Positions 8,926 through 17,979 of a stretch of DNA of 64,000 bases are shown piece by piece. Below the pieces are notes generated by a model. That model saw only the letters and a program-made list of their open reading frames with translations, was not told where the DNA came from and did no database searches. The stretch is from Rhodococcus sp. 14-2483-1-2 (GTDB lineage Bacteria; Actinomycetota; Actinomycetes; Mycobacteriales; Mycobacteriaceae), in assembly GCF_002259405.1 (NCBI RefSeq), contig NZ_NPFW01000006.1:62001-126000 (forward strand), in the 5' to 3' direction. Made by a program: the position numbers and the translations under genes. Position 1 is the first letter of the stretch. Each line of letters begins with the position of its first letter.

Positions 8926-10413
8926 CTAGTACGCGAACGAGAGCTGTTTGGGCTCTTCGTCTTCCGATTCCGGTGGATCGACGTGCGGCTGCGCGTCGTG
9001 GTCGAGAGGTCCTTCGATGACATAGCGGCGAAGGAGGAAGAACCAGACACCGCCGAGAGCGGCGTACAGCAGTGTGAACGTCACCAGCGAGGCGAGGACG
9101 AGGCCGACGGGGTGGTCGGACACACCCTGGTCGACGGTGAGCCTGATCTGGTCGACGCCGGACAGGTTGGGTGCGACAACCCATGGCTGCCTGCCCATTT
9201 CGGTGAAGATCCAGCCGGCGCTGTTGGCCAGGAACGGAGTCGGGATGGCCGCGAGGCTCAGCCACGAGAACCACTTCTGGTCGGGTACTCGGCCGCCGCG
9301 GGTGACCCACAGGCCGGCCAGTGCCAGCAGAGCGGATCCGGCGGCCAGTCCGATCATCATTCGGAATGCCCAGTAGGTGACGAACAGGTTCGGCTTGTAG
9401 TTACCCGGCCCGAACTGCTGCTCGTACTGCTCCTGCAGTTGGTTGACGCCCTGCACGGTGGCACCGAAGTCGTTCTCCGCCAGGAACGAGGTGAGGCCGG
9501 GGATCGAGATGAGGTGCACCACGGACTCGCAGTTGTTGTGTGTTCCGACGGTCAGGAGCGAGAAACTGGCTCCGGTCTCGGTGTCGCACAGCGATTCCGC
9601 CGAGGCCATCTTCATCGGCTGCTGCTCGAACATGAGCTTGCCCTGGATGTCTCCGGTGATGGCCAGCGCGCCACCGGCGACGATCATGATGACGAAGGAC
9701 ATCCGGGCAGCAGGGCGAAACATGCTGCGCGAGTTGCTCTCCTGGAGTGGAGCCTGCGGATCGACCCCGGCCTTGTTCTTGCGGGCCTCACGGACCATCC
9801 ACCAACCGGAGATTCCGGCCACGAAGGTGGCAGCGGTGAGGAACGCTCCGGCGACGGCGTGGGGAAATGCCGCCAGCGCTGTGCTGTTGGTGAGCAGTGC
9901 CCAGATGTCGGTCAGCTCGGCGCGCCCGGTCTCTTCGTTGTAGATCGCGCCCACGGGATGCTGCATCCAGGAATTGGCCGCGATGATGAAGAAGGCCGAG
10001 GCGTTGACGCCGATGGCGACGAGCCAGATCGTGGCCAGGTGAACCAGTTTCGGAAGTCTGCTCCAACCGAATATCCACAGTCCGAGGAACGTGGACTCGA
10101 GGAAGAAGGCAACGAGGCCTTCGAGTGCGAGAGGAGCGCCGAACACGTCACCGACGAAGCGGGAGTATTCGCTCCAGTTCATGCCGAACTGGAACTCCTG
10201 GACGATTCCGGTGGCGACGCCGAGGGCGAAGTTGATGAGGAACAGCTTGCCGAAGAACTTGGTCAGTCGATACCAGGAGTCCTTGCCGGTGATCACCCAC
10301 ATGGTCTGCATGGCGGCCACCATCGGCGCGAGGCCGATCGTGAGAGGTACGAGAATGAAGTGGTAAACGGTGGTGATACCGAACTGCCACCGCGAGACAT
10401 CCAACGCGTCCAT
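8926..10413 (-). CDS. cydA: cytochrome bd quinol oxidase subunit I
   Basis: A 495-residue catalytic subunit carrying haems b558, b595 and d. The start MDALDVSRWQFGITTVYHF is the family hallmark; His18 lies at the position of a conserved haem ligand. GRQPWVV, the conserved block after the quinol (Q) loop, is present. The gap between the N- and C-terminal halves fits the short-Q-loop class. ATG 10413 has GGAG upstream. First gene of cydABDC; its 131-bp leader contains a perfect 8-bp-arm palindrome that is a candidate operator. Confidence 0.93.
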   Translation of the reverse strand: MDALDVSRWQFGITTVYHFILVPLTIGLAPMVAAMQTMWVITGKDSWYRLTKFFGKLFLINFALGVATGIVQEFQFGMNWSEYSRFVGDVFGAPLALEGLVAFFLESTFLGLWIFGWSRLPKLVHLATIWLVAIGVNASAFFIIAANSWMQHPVGAIYNEETGRAELTDIWALLTNSTALAAFPHAVAGAFLTAATFVAGISGWWMVREARKNKAGVDPQAPLQESNSRSMFRPAARMSFVIMIVAGGALAITGDIQGKLMFEQQPMKMASAESLCDTETGASFSLLTVGTHNNCESVVHLISIPGLTSFLAENDFGATVQGVNQLQEQYEQQFGPGNYKPNLFVTYWAFRMMIGLAAGSALLALAGLWVTRGGRVPDQKWFSWLSLAAIPTPFLANSAGWIFTEMGRQPWVVAPNLSGVDQIRLTVDQGVSDHPVGLVLASLVTFTLLYAALGGVWFFLLRRYVIEGPLDHDAQPHVDPPESEDEEPKQLSFAY

Positions 10414-10492
10414 CGATACTCCGAACTCTCACACCCGAGCTGTGACGGGCAACACCGCAGGTCAGGGCGTTGGCCCGCGACAAACTCGAATG

Positions 10493-10512
10493 TACTACTA
10501 CGAGTAGTAGTA
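10493..10512. promoter_or_regulatory. palindromic operator candidate upstream of cydA
   Basis: TACTACTA-CGAG-TAGTAGTA is a perfect inverted repeat with 8-bp arms, 80 bp upstream of cydA and just after the pabC stop. It is not the Rex half-site pair TTGTGA/TCACAA known for cyd genes in streptomycetes. The TAC/GTA-rich arms remind me of BlaI/CopY-type operators, but that is only a guess. Confidence 0.5.
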
Positions 10513-10544
10513 GGGAAGAGTCTTTCGGCAGGGTCGTTCGGCTC

Positions 10545-11411
10545 CTATCGAGTTTCGACCGTCTCCACGGCCGCATCGACCATCGATCGAACATCGTCGG
10601 CACGCCTCTGAGTGCCGAGGGGAACGCCGTTCATCTCCGTGACCCGAGCCGCGAGAGTGACGCTCGAGACCAGCCAAACACCATCTGCTGCAATGAGATC
10701 CGCCGGATACAGGTTCCCGTGCTCGCACGTCCAACCGGCGGACTCGGCCACGGAGAACAACCCGGCGACCGTGGTTCCGGCCAGGATGCCCTGTTCGACC
10801 GACGGTGTGACGAGAGTCTTACCGCGCGCGAGCACCACCGTCGAGCGCGGACCTTCGAGCACCCGACCCTCACTGCTGAGATAGATCACATCGTCGACGC
10901 CCTGAGCGGCGGCGTGCCGCAGCGCGGCCATGTTGGTCGCATACGACAACGTCTTGGCCCCCGCGAGCTGCCACGGCGCTCCCGACGAGAAGTCCACCGA
11001 GTAGCCGCGATCGAGCGTGATCACCGACACCCCGTCGGCGCGCGCGGCCCGCACCCGCTCGGGCAGCGGTCCCACCGTCACGTACGCGGTGGGGTCACCA
11101 CCGCCCTCGCGTCCGCGACTGAGGACCAGCCGAAGCACACCCTCGTCCTCGGACTCTCGCGCCCACAGACCGACGGACTGTTCGATCACAGTGCGCCACT
11201 GCTCGAGATCGGGAACCGGCAGGTCCAGTGCCCTCGCCGACGCCACCAACCGGGCCAGGTGCAACTCGACCGCACAGGCCGCGCCGCCGCGCACGAGCAG
11301 CGTCTCGAACACCCCGTCCCCGCGCACCGCGGCCAGGTCGTCGGCGAACAGCAACGGCCGATTCGCGTCGTGCACTCGGCCGTCCAACGTCACCACTACC
11401 GACTCCGACAT
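10545..11411 (-). CDS. pabC: aminodeoxychorismate lyase / class IV aminotransferase
   Basis: A 288-residue fold-type IV PLP enzyme that would convert 4-amino-4-deoxychorismate to 4-aminobenzoate and pyruvate for folate synthesis. The PLP-binding Lys153 is in GAKTLSYATNM. GDGVFETLLVRGG (about 31-43) and the Glu of LSSEGRVLEGPRSTV are family features. ATG 11411 has GGGTGG upstream; a GTG three codons earlier is an alternative start. Class IV members also include branched-chain and D-amino acid aminotransferases, so the substrate rests on the conserved neighbourhood with folate-binding YgfZ-like and purine genes. Confidence 0.8.
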   Translation of the reverse strand: MSESVVVTLDGRVHDANRPLLFADDLAAVRGDGVFETLLVRGGAACAVELHLARLVASARALDLPVPDLEQWRTVIEQSVGLWARESEDEGVLRLVLSRGREGGGDPTAYVTVGPLPERVRAARADGVSVITLDRGYSVDFSSGAPWQLAGAKTLSYATNMAALRHAAAQGVDDVIYLSSEGRVLEGPRSTVVLARGKTLVTPSVEQGILAGTTVAGLFSVAESAGWTCEHGNLYPADLIAADGVWLVSSVTLAARVTEMNGVPLGTQRRADDVRSMVDAAVETVETR

Positions 11412-11445
11412 GCCCGCCACCCTAGATGGGGGCGGACGCGTTCGA

Positions 11446-12744
11446 TCAATCCGCTCGGTCGGCCGTCGCCATCGCGTCTGCGTACTCGTCGAGGTCGAGA
11501 TCCTCCGCGACGACGACCTTGGTGCCGTTGTACACCTCGCGGTCGATCTCGTCGTCGGCGTTGGCGACGAGCATCGCGACGAACGTGTCTCCGTTGACGT
11601 TGAGGAAGGTGCGGAAGATTCCGGCGAACCAGTCCACGGCGATCAGCAGGCCGACGGCCTCGAAGGGAAGGTCGAGCGAGGTCGCGAGGAACATCGCGAC
11701 GACGGGGAATCCGCCGGGCACGGTGATGGTGCCCATGTTGAGCAGAACCGCCAGGCCCATGCCCAACACGATCTGCCCGAGAGTGAGGTCGATGTCGCCC
11801 GCCTGCGCGAGGAACATCACCACGATCATGTAGTTGAGAACGGCACCGTAGGACCCCATCGTCAACCCGATCGACAGCGTGAAGTTGGCGACCTTCTGAC
11901 TGACGCCCACCTTCTCGACCGTGTTGCGCAGCACCGTCGGGAACGTGACGGCCGAGCTCGTGGTCGTCACCGCGACGGCCGTCTGTTCGGTGAGCTTGCT
12001 GGGCAGCTTCCACGGGTTCAATCGGGTCCGCATCGTCACGACCACGACGAAGAGCGCGAACAGAATCAACACCCCGAGCAGCGTCGTCCCGAGGTAGCTC
12101 AGCGCGGTGGACACCACGGAGAAGCCGACGTCTCCGGCGAGCGCGGCGAGCAGGCAGAACACACCGACCGGCGCGATGACCATGACGAGCCGGATCATCG
12201 TCAGGACGATCTGCTGAATCTGGTCCATGAACGAGAGCACCTGGGTGTTGCCGGTCTTGGTGATGTGACTGCGCAGGGCGATGCCGAAGAGCAGCGAGAA
12301 GACGATGATCGGCACCATCGTCGCCGTGGACATGGCGTCGAACACGTTGGTGCTGACGAAGTTGAGCAGCGTGTCCTGCCAGCCGAGTGCCTCGCTCGCC
12401 GACTCCTCGAGCGACGGATCGAGCTGCTGGGTGAACACCATGCCCGCGCCCGGCCGAATGATGCTGCTCAGTACCCAGGCCAGCACCGCAGCGACGATCG
12501 AGAACCCGATCATCCACTTGAAGGTGCGAAACGCGATCTTGCCGGTTCCCGCCCCTGCCATCGATCCGGTTGCGACGATGACCGAGGCCATCACCAGCGG
12601 AACGATCGACATCTGGATCAGTCGGATGAACAGATCGCCGATGAACTTCAGGTTCGCGGCCCACTCGCCGACCACCAACCCGAACACGATGCCGCCGATC
12701 GCCGCGAGGCCGATCTGCGCGGCCGGATGCGCCAATTTCTTCAT
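11446..12744 (-). CDS. dicarboxylate/amino acid:cation symporter (DAACS family)
   Basis: A 432-residue secondary transporter of the glutamate/C4-dicarboxylate family, importing acidic substrates with Na+ or H+. It has the hydrophobic pattern of eight helices and two re-entrant hairpins; TTTSSAVTFPTVLRNT corresponds to the serine-rich hairpin and MGSYGAVLNY to the substrate and cation region. ATG 12744 (MKKLAHPAAQIGL) matches the usual family N-terminus; a start 14 codons earlier is possible, and neither has a clear ribosome binding site. The C-terminal tail is acidic. A second family member (DctA) occurs at 37.9 kb, and the two are clearly different proteins. Confidence 0.85.
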   Translation of the reverse strand: MKKLAHPAAQIGLAAIGGIVFGLVVGEWAANLKFIGDLFIRLIQMSIVPLVMASVIVATGSMAGAGTGKIAFRTFKWMIGFSIVAAVLAWVLSSIIRPGAGMVFTQQLDPSLEESASEALGWQDTLLNFVSTNVFDAMSTATMVPIIVFSLLFGIALRSHITKTGNTQVLSFMDQIQQIVLTMIRLVMVIAPVGVFCLLAALAGDVGFSVVSTALSYLGTTLLGVLILFALFVVVVTMRTRLNPWKLPSKLTEQTAVAVTTTSSAVTFPTVLRNTVEKVGVSQKVANFTLSIGLTMGSYGAVLNYMIVVMFLAQAGDIDLTLGQIVLGMGLAVLLNMGTITVPGGFPVVAMFLATSLDLPFEAVGLLIAVDWFAGIFRTFLNVNGDTFVAMLVANADDEIDREVYNGTKVVVAEDLDLDEYADAMATADRAD

Positions 12745-12842
12745 GGATCGAAACGCTAGGTCCGTGTCGTCGCAGCGCCGTGTCATCGTCGTTTCGAGGG
12801 TGTAAAGGGACCGGTCGCCGAGTTGCTACGCCGACGGGCTCC

Positions 12843-12848
12843 TACTAT
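12843..12848 (+). promoter_or_regulatory. -10 element of the ygfZ-like gene
   Basis: TACTAT fits TANNNT and stands six bases before GTG 12855. With no Shine-Dalgarno in between, this indicates a leaderless mRNA. Confidence 0.5.
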
Positions 12849-12854
12849 GGGGTG

Positions 12855-13976
12855 GTGTCCGATTCCGTGACGATCAGCCCGAGTCCTCTTCTCACTCTTC
12901 CCAACGCAGTACCGTCCCCGGACGACAGCATCGACGCCGGGGTGGCCTGGCACTACGGCAATCCGTTCGGCGAGCAGCGGGACGCCGCGAGCGCAGCTGC
13001 CGTCATCGATCGGTCGCACCGGTTCGTCCTGGCCATCAGCGGAGACGAACGCCTGAGCTGGCTGAACACGATCTCGAGCCAGCTCGTCTCGAACCTGCCC
13101 GACGGCAGCTCCGCCGAGAACCTGAGCCTGGACGTCAACGGCCGTATCGAGCATCACTTCGTGCAGACCGATATCGACGGCGTGACGTACATCGACACCG
13201 AACGTGCAGCCGGACCCGGTCTGCTGTCGTTTCTGCAGAAGATGGTGTTCTGGGCCAAGGCCGAACCCCGCCAGGCCGACGAACTCGCCGTGCTCACCGT
13301 GCTCGGATCCGACGCGGCGGCGGTGCTCGCGAAGGCCGGCCTGCCCGCTCCCGGCGAGATCTACGGGGCGTCGCCGATCGACGGCGGCGGTTTCGTTCGG
13401 CGGATGCCCTGGCCGGGCAAGAATTCGTACGACGTGATGATCCCCCGCGCGAACTCGACCGATTGGTTTCTCCGACTGCGTGACGCCGGTGCCACCCCGG
13501 CCGGAACCTGGGCGTTCGAAGCGTTGCGGGTGGAATCGCTGCGTCCGCGAGTGGGCGTGGACACCGATGAGAAGACCATTCCGCACGAGGTTCGCTGGAT
13601 CGGCAGCGCCGCCGAGTTCGGCGCGGTGCATCTGGAGAAGGGCTGCTACCGCGGGCAGGAGACGGTCTCGCGCGTACACAATCTCGGTCGCCCGCCCCGG
13701 CATCTGGTGCTGCTGCATCTCGACGGTTCCGCGGACGGTCGACCCAACACGGGTGACGCGGTGACCGCGGGCGGACGGTCCGTGGGGCGTCTGGGCACCG
13801 TCATCGATCACTTCGAGCTCGGGCCAATCGCTCTGGCGCTGGTCAAGAGATCCATTCCGGTGGACACCGCCCTGGAGGCAGGTCCGTGTGCGGCGTCGAT
13901 CGATCCTGATTCGATCCCGTCGTACGACGACGTCCAGGCCGGTCGCGCTGCGGTGGACCGCCTGCGCGGCCGGTGA
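12855..13976 (+). CDS. ygfZ: YgfZ/GcvT-domain folate-binding protein
   Basis: A 373-residue protein of the YgfZ (IbaG/IBA57-like) family, which uses tetrahydrofolate to support iron-sulfur cluster maintenance and repair. The diagnostic motif K-G-C-Y-x-G-Q-E is present, with Cys264. An aminomethyltransferase-like fold spans the protein. GTG 12855 was chosen because a TACTAT box lies six bases upstream and the region before it has no coding character; a GTG one codon earlier is equally possible. The stop overlaps the GTG of the MOSC gene (GTGA). Divergent from the symporter gene. Confidence 0.85.
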   Translation: MSDSVTISPSPLLTLPNAVPSPDDSIDAGVAWHYGNPFGEQRDAASAAAVIDRSHRFVLAISGDERLSWLNTISSQLVSNLPDGSSAENLSLDVNGRIEHHFVQTDIDGVTYIDTERAAGPGLLSFLQKMVFWAKAEPRQADELAVLTVLGSDAAAVLAKAGLPAPGEIYGASPIDGGGFVRRMPWPGKNSYDVMIPRANSTDWFLRLRDAGATPAGTWAFEALRVESLRPRVGVDTDEKTIPHEVRWIGSAAEFGAVHLEKGCYRGQETVSRVHNLGRPPRHLVLLHLDGSADGRPNTGDAVTAGGRSVGRLGTVIDHFELGPIALALVKRSIPVDTALEAGPCAASIDPDSIPSYDDVQAGRAAVDRLRGR

Positions 13977-14608
13977 CCGGCACAGTTCTCGCTGTCTGCG
14001 TCGTGCACGCCGATGTTCCGTTCGGACGCCGCGCGGTGGTCGACAGCGGCATCGACAAGCGGCCCGTCGACGGGCCGGTGGATGTCCACGAGCTCGGCGT
14101 CGGCGGCGATCACTGCCGGGACACGAAGTTCCATGGCGGACTCGATCAGGCCGTCTACGCCTACGACGAGGACGAAGCGCGGTACTGGGCCGATCAGCTG
14201 GGGACACCCGTTCCTCCCGGACGGTTCGGCGAGAACCTCCGTACCACCGGCGTACCGGTGACCGACGCGGTGATCGGTACGCGGTGGCGAGTGGGCAGTG
14301 TGGAGTTGGAGGTGACGATCGCTCGCAAGCCCTGCGGCACGTTCGCGCGGTGGATGGCCGAGCCCGGGTGGATCCGTCGATTCACCGCGCGCGGTGATGT
14401 GGGTGCGTACTTCCGAGTTCTCGAACCCGGGGTCTTCGGTGCCGGGGACGCCGTGACTGTGACGTCGGTCCCCGAGCACGGGGTGACGGTGCGGATGCTC
14501 TTCGAGGGGAGGGACACAGCTGCGATGCAGACTCTGCTGGACGCGCCGGGATTGGCGCCCAAGGTCTACCGCGATGCGGCGGCAGCGCTGAAATCCTCGC
14601 GCAACTGA
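13973..14608 (+). CDS. MOSC domain protein
   Basis: A 211-residue stand-alone MOSC (molybdenum cofactor sulfurase C-terminal) domain protein. The conserved Cys121 lies in IARKPCGTFARW, and GDHCRDTKFHGG (about 45-56) is the first family block. Such proteins are thought to carry or deliver sulfur or to reduce N-hydroxylated compounds with the molybdenum cofactor; the YiiM group is the closest by layout. The GTG start overlaps the ygfZ-like stop by four bases, so the two are translated together, linking Fe-S repair and cofactor sulfur chemistry. Confidence 0.85.
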   Translation: MTGTVLAVCVVHADVPFGRRAVVDSGIDKRPVDGPVDVHELGVGGDHCRDTKFHGGLDQAVYAYDEDEARYWADQLGTPVPPGRFGENLRTTGVPVTDAVIGTRWRVGSVELEVTIARKPCGTFARWMAEPGWIRRFTARGDVGAYFRVLEPGVFGAGDAVTVTSVPEHGVTVRMLFEGRDTAAMQTLLDAPGLAPKVYRDAAAALKSSRN

Positions 14609-14880
14609 CCCCGACGAGCTCAGCTCCCCATGACGCGCAGCACGTAGTTCTCGTGTCGTGGAACGAAGATAGTTTGCCTGTGCACGGATATCTGCAGGTA
14701 CAGGCAGCGCCGACCCCTACCCCGGGCGTGTCGCGCCGGTGCGCCCGCCACCGACACGTGGTGCCGTATGCGCATCGCGGCGATTCGCGCGCTAGAGTGT
14801 GTGCCAGGAAGAAATACCAACTCTAACGGGGCCGCCAAATTTCCCCAGGCCGCCCCGCAAGTCCGCGAGGGGGCACCGCC

Positions 14881-15075
14881 ATGGGCCGAGGCAGGGCTAA
14901 GGCAAAGCAGACAAAGGTCGCTCGTGAGCTCAAGTACAGCTCGCCGACAACGGACTTGGAGAGTCTGCAGAAGGAACTCTCCGGTGGTTCGTCCAACTCC
15001 CATCGTGGCATCCACTCTGACTCGGATGTGCATTCCCGAGTCGAGGAAGACGAGTACGAGGACTGGCGACGCTAG
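14881..15075 (+). CDS. DUF3073 protein
   Basis: A 64-residue basic-then-acidic protein starting MGRGRAKAKQTKVARELKYS and ending in EEDEYEDWRR. It belongs to DUF3073, found throughout actinobacteria and next to purM in mycobacteria. ATG 14881 is preceded by GAGGGGG. The N-terminal half is Lys/Arg-rich and could bind nucleic acid; no function is known. The 272 bp before it (14609-14880) hold a likely promoter (TAGAGT near 14793) and GC-rich leader sequence; I see no further gene there. Confidence 0.85.
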   Translation: MGRGRAKAKQTKVARELKYSSPTTDLESLQKELSGGSSNSHRGIHSDSDVHSRVEEDEYEDWRR

Positions 15076-15093
15076 TACTGTGCACTGAACGAC

Positions 15094-15124
15094 TGAGGGG
15101 GAGCCGCGGTGCGGCTCCCCCTCA
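15094..15124. terminator. terminator between DUF3073 gene and purM
   Basis: A perfect 14-bp stem TGAGGGGGAGCCGC / GCGGCTCCCCCTCA with a GGT loop, followed by CTTGTTT on the plus strand. It lies between convergent genes. Confidence 0.85.
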
Positions 15125-15148
15125 CTTGTTTGCCCGGTGCTCGGGCGA

Positions 15149-16249
15149 TCAGAACCTCGGGTGGTTACCCAGCAACAGCGCACGCTCGTCGGCGACATCC
15201 TTACCGGTCGCCTTCTTCACCGTGCCCAGCGTCCAGCAGTCGATGTGGCGTGCGGTCAGCACAGCGAGTGCTCGGTCGACGTCCTCGGGTGCCACGATGG
15301 CGACCATGCCGACACCCATGTTGAACGTCTGCTCCATCTCGGCCCGCTCGACGCGTCCGCGCTGAGCGATCAGCGAGAAGATCGGAGCCGGGCTCCACGT
15401 GGTGCGGTCGAGTTCGGCGACCAGTCCCTCGGGCATGACCCGTGACAGGTTGTTCGCCAGTCCGCCGCCGGTCACGTGGCAGAAGGTGCGGACGTCGGTC
15501 TCCGCAGCGAGCGCGAGGCAGTCCTTGGCGTAGATCTTGGTGGGTTCGAGCAGTTCCTCACCGAGAGTGCGGCCGAACTCCTCGACGTGTCCGCCGAGGT
15601 CCATGTGGTTGATCTCGAGCAGCACCTTGCGAGCGAGGGAGTAGCCGTTGGAGTGCAGGCCCGACGATCCCATGCCGATGACGACGTCACCGGGACGCAC
15701 CCGCTCGGGTCCGAGGATCGAATCCGCCTCGACGACGCCGATGCCGGTGGCCGAGAGGTCGTAATCGCCGTCGGCCATCAGACCCGGGTGCTCGGCCGTC
15801 TCGCCGCCGAGCAGTGCGCAGCCGGCGATGATGCAGCCTTCTGCGATGCCCTTGACCAGCTCGGCGACCTGCTCGGGAACCACACGGCCCACGGCGATGT
15901 AATCCTGCAGGAACAGCGGCTCGGCACCACAGACGACGAGATCGTCGACGACCATGGCAACCAGGTCCAGGCCGAGGGTGTCGTGCTTGCCGAGGGCCTG
16001 TGCCACGGCCACCTTGGTGCCGACGCCGTCGGTCGAGGCGGCCAGGACGGGCTCGCGGTAGTCGCCCTTGAGCGCGAAGAGACCGGCGAAACCACCGAGA
16101 CCGCCCATGACCTCGGGCCTGCTGGCCTTCTTGGCGAGCGGCGCGAACAGTTGCACTGCTCGATCTCCTGCGGCGATGTCGACCCCGGCCGCCGCGTAGG
16201 AGGCACCGCCCGAGTGAGTTGCGCTCGTGGGTTGGGATTCCTCGGTCAT
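15149..16249 (-). CDS. purM: phosphoribosylformylglycinamidine cyclo-ligase
   Basis: A 366-residue AIR synthetase: ATP-dependent closure of formylglycinamidine ribonucleotide to aminoimidazole ribonucleotide, step 5 of purine synthesis, in the cytosol. GASYAAAGVDIAAGDRAV is the N-terminal family block; STDGVGTKVAVAQ and HVTGGGLANNL are ATP-site motifs. ATG 16249 has GGAG upstream. In mycobacteria purM directly follows purF; here a five-kilobase peptide transporter separates them. Confidence 0.93.
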   Translation of the reverse strand: MTEESQPTSATHSGGASYAAAGVDIAAGDRAVQLFAPLAKKASRPEVMGGLGGFAGLFALKGDYREPVLAASTDGVGTKVAVAQALGKHDTLGLDLVAMVVDDLVVCGAEPLFLQDYIAVGRVVPEQVAELVKGIAEGCIIAGCALLGGETAEHPGLMADGDYDLSATGIGVVEADSILGPERVRPGDVVIGMGSSGLHSNGYSLARKVLLEINHMDLGGHVEEFGRTLGEELLEPTKIYAKDCLALAAETDVRTFCHVTGGGLANNLSRVMPEGLVAELDRTTWSPAPIFSLIAQRGRVERAEMEQTFNMGVGMVAIVAPEDVDRALAVLTARHIDCWTLGTVKKATGKDVADERALLLGNHPRF

Positions 16250-16341
16250 TCGGCTCCAGCCTGTGTACTCGATCATGTCAGCGCCCATAGCGGCGCAGAT
16301 AGCGCCCTAACGGTACCGGAGTGCCCGGTGGCGAGAAGAAT

Positions 16342-17979
16342 TCACGTGTGCAGCCGCTTTCCCGGGATCGCCGCCAACAGCTTCTTGGTGTAGTCCGCCT
16401 CCGGCGATCTCAGGATCTTCCACGGTGTCCCCTCTTCCACGATCGCCCCGTTGCGCAGCACCACCACGCGGTGCGCAACGCGGTCGACCACCGCGAGGTC
16501 GTGGCTGATGAACAGGCACGCGAAGCCGAACTCCTGCTGCAGTGCCTCGAACAGGTCGAGCACGGCTGCCTGCACCGAGACGTCCAGTGCGCTGGTCGGC
16601 TCGTCCGCGACCACCAGATCCGGACCCAGCACCAATGCCCGCGCCAGGCTGACGCGTTGCCGCTGCCCACCCGAGAGCTCGTGTGGGTAGCGCTTGTCGG
16701 TGCCCGACGGCAGTTGCACGGCGTCGAGCAGTTCGGTCGTCCTCGCGGCGATCGCGTCCTTGGAGCCGTACTTGTGCACGATCATCGGCTCGGCGATGCA
16801 CTGTCCGACGGTCAGCCGGGGGTTCAGTGAGGCCGACGGGTCCTGGAAGACGAACCCGAATCGCTTGCGCAGCGGCTTGAGCTTGCGTTCGCTCACCCCT
16901 GCGATGTTCTGCCCCATCACCGTCACGCTGCCGCTGGTCGGCTTCTGCAGTGCTGCGACGCATCTGCCGATCGTGGACTTGCCCGAGCCGGATTCGCCCA
17001 CCAAACCGAGGGTTTCGCCGCGGTGGATGGTCAGCGAGACGTCGTCGACCGCCCGGAAGGCGGGCGAGCCGACGCCGCCGGAGAACTGCACCACCAGACG
17101 TGAGACGTCGAGTACCGGTTCGCCCGAGGTGTCGACGGTCTTGTCGGACTCCACGGCGGCGAGAGTGGGCACCGCGGCCAGCAGCTTCCTGGTGTAGTCG
17201 TCCGCGGGTGCGTCGAAGAGCTGCGCCACCGGAGCTTCCTCGACGACGCGACCGTTCTGCATGACGACGACGCGGTCCGCCAGATCGGCGACGACGCCCA
17301 TGCTGTGGGTGATGAGCACGACGGCGCAGCCGAGCCGGTCCTTGAGATCGCGGAGCAGCTCCAGGATTTCGGCCTGCACCGTGACGTCGAGGGCCGTGGT
17401 CGGCTCGTCGGCGATGATGACTTTCGCCTCGCACGAGATGGCGATCGCGATCATGACGCGTTGCTTCTGCCCACCCGAGAGCTCGTGCGGGTAGTACGAG
17501 AAGCGCTGCTCGGGACTGGGCAGACCCACCATCGTCAACAGTTCGACGGCCCGCGTCTTGGCATCCTTCGCCGACATCCGCTTGCCGTCACTGCCCGAGT
17601 GCGCGCGCAACGCTTCGACGATCTGATACCCGATGGTGAACAGCGGATCCAGGGCGCTGCCCGGCTCCTGGAACACCATCGAAATCTTGTTGCCGCGCAA
17701 CTGCGCCCACGCCTTGTTGCTCAGCCTCGTCACGTCCTGGCCACCGAGCACCACGTGGCCCTCCACGCGTGCGGTGTCGGGTAGCAGTCCGATTGCGGAT
17801 CTGACGCTGACGGATTTACCCGATCCGGACTCGCCCACCACGGCCAGGACTTCACCGGGATACACCTCGAACGAGACCTCGGTGACGGCATCGACCTCGC
17901 CGGCATCGGTGAGGAACGTGACGGACAACGACTTCACCGACAGTGCCGACTCGCGTGGAGTTGCAACGCTCGATGTCAT
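16342..17979 (-). CDS. dipeptide/oligopeptide ABC transporter ATP-binding protein (fused DppD-DppF)
   Basis: A 545-residue protein with two complete ABC ATPase domains in one chain. Domain 1 has Walker A GESGSGKS (about 49-56) and signature LSGGQKQR. Domain 2 has GESGSGKS (about residue 330) and LSGGQRQR. Both have intact Walker B aspartates (ADEPTTALD and ADEPTSALD), so both sites should hydrolyse ATP. It energises the permease pair encoded upstream. ATG 17979 overlaps the stop of the DppC-type permease (ATGA). Last gene of the transporter operon. Peptide or nickel import are the two common roles; the binding protein favours peptides. Confidence 0.9.
   Translation of the reverse strand: MTSSVATPRESALSVKSLSVTFLTDAGEVDAVTEVSFEVYPGEVLAVVGESGSGKSVSVRSAIGLLPDTARVEGHVVLGGQDVTRLSNKAWAQLRGNKISMVFQEPGSALDPLFTIGYQIVEALRAHSGSDGKRMSAKDAKTRAVELLTMVGLPSPEQRFSYYPHELSGGQKQRVMIAIAISCEAKVIIADEPTTALDVTVQAEILELLRDLKDRLGCAVVLITHSMGVVADLADRVVVMQNGRVVEEAPVAQLFDAPADDYTRKLLAAVPTLAAVESDKTVDTSGEPVLDVSRLVVQFSGGVGSPAFRAVDDVSLTIHRGETLGLVGESGSGKSTIGRCVAALQKPTSGSVTVMGQNIAGVSERKLKPLRKRFGFVFQDPSASLNPRLTVGQCIAEPMIVHKYGSKDAIAARTTELLDAVQLPSGTDKRYPHELSGGQRQRVSLARALVLGPDLVVADEPTSALDVSVQAAVLDLFEALQQEFGFACLFISHDLAVVDRVAHRVVVLRNGAIVEEGTPWKILRSPEADYTKKLLAAIPGKRLHT

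Noticed and set aside
4737..10611. Several long plus-strand frames opposite the cyd genes
   Set aside because: They run antisense to well-supported CydABDC genes, are of low-complexity Arg/Gln/Asp composition and show no domain.
14620..15198. Minus-strand frame across the DUF3073 gene
   Set aside because: It overlaps a conserved gene and a strong terminator in antisense. Its last 20 codons look mildly protein-like, but no start or homologue supports it.
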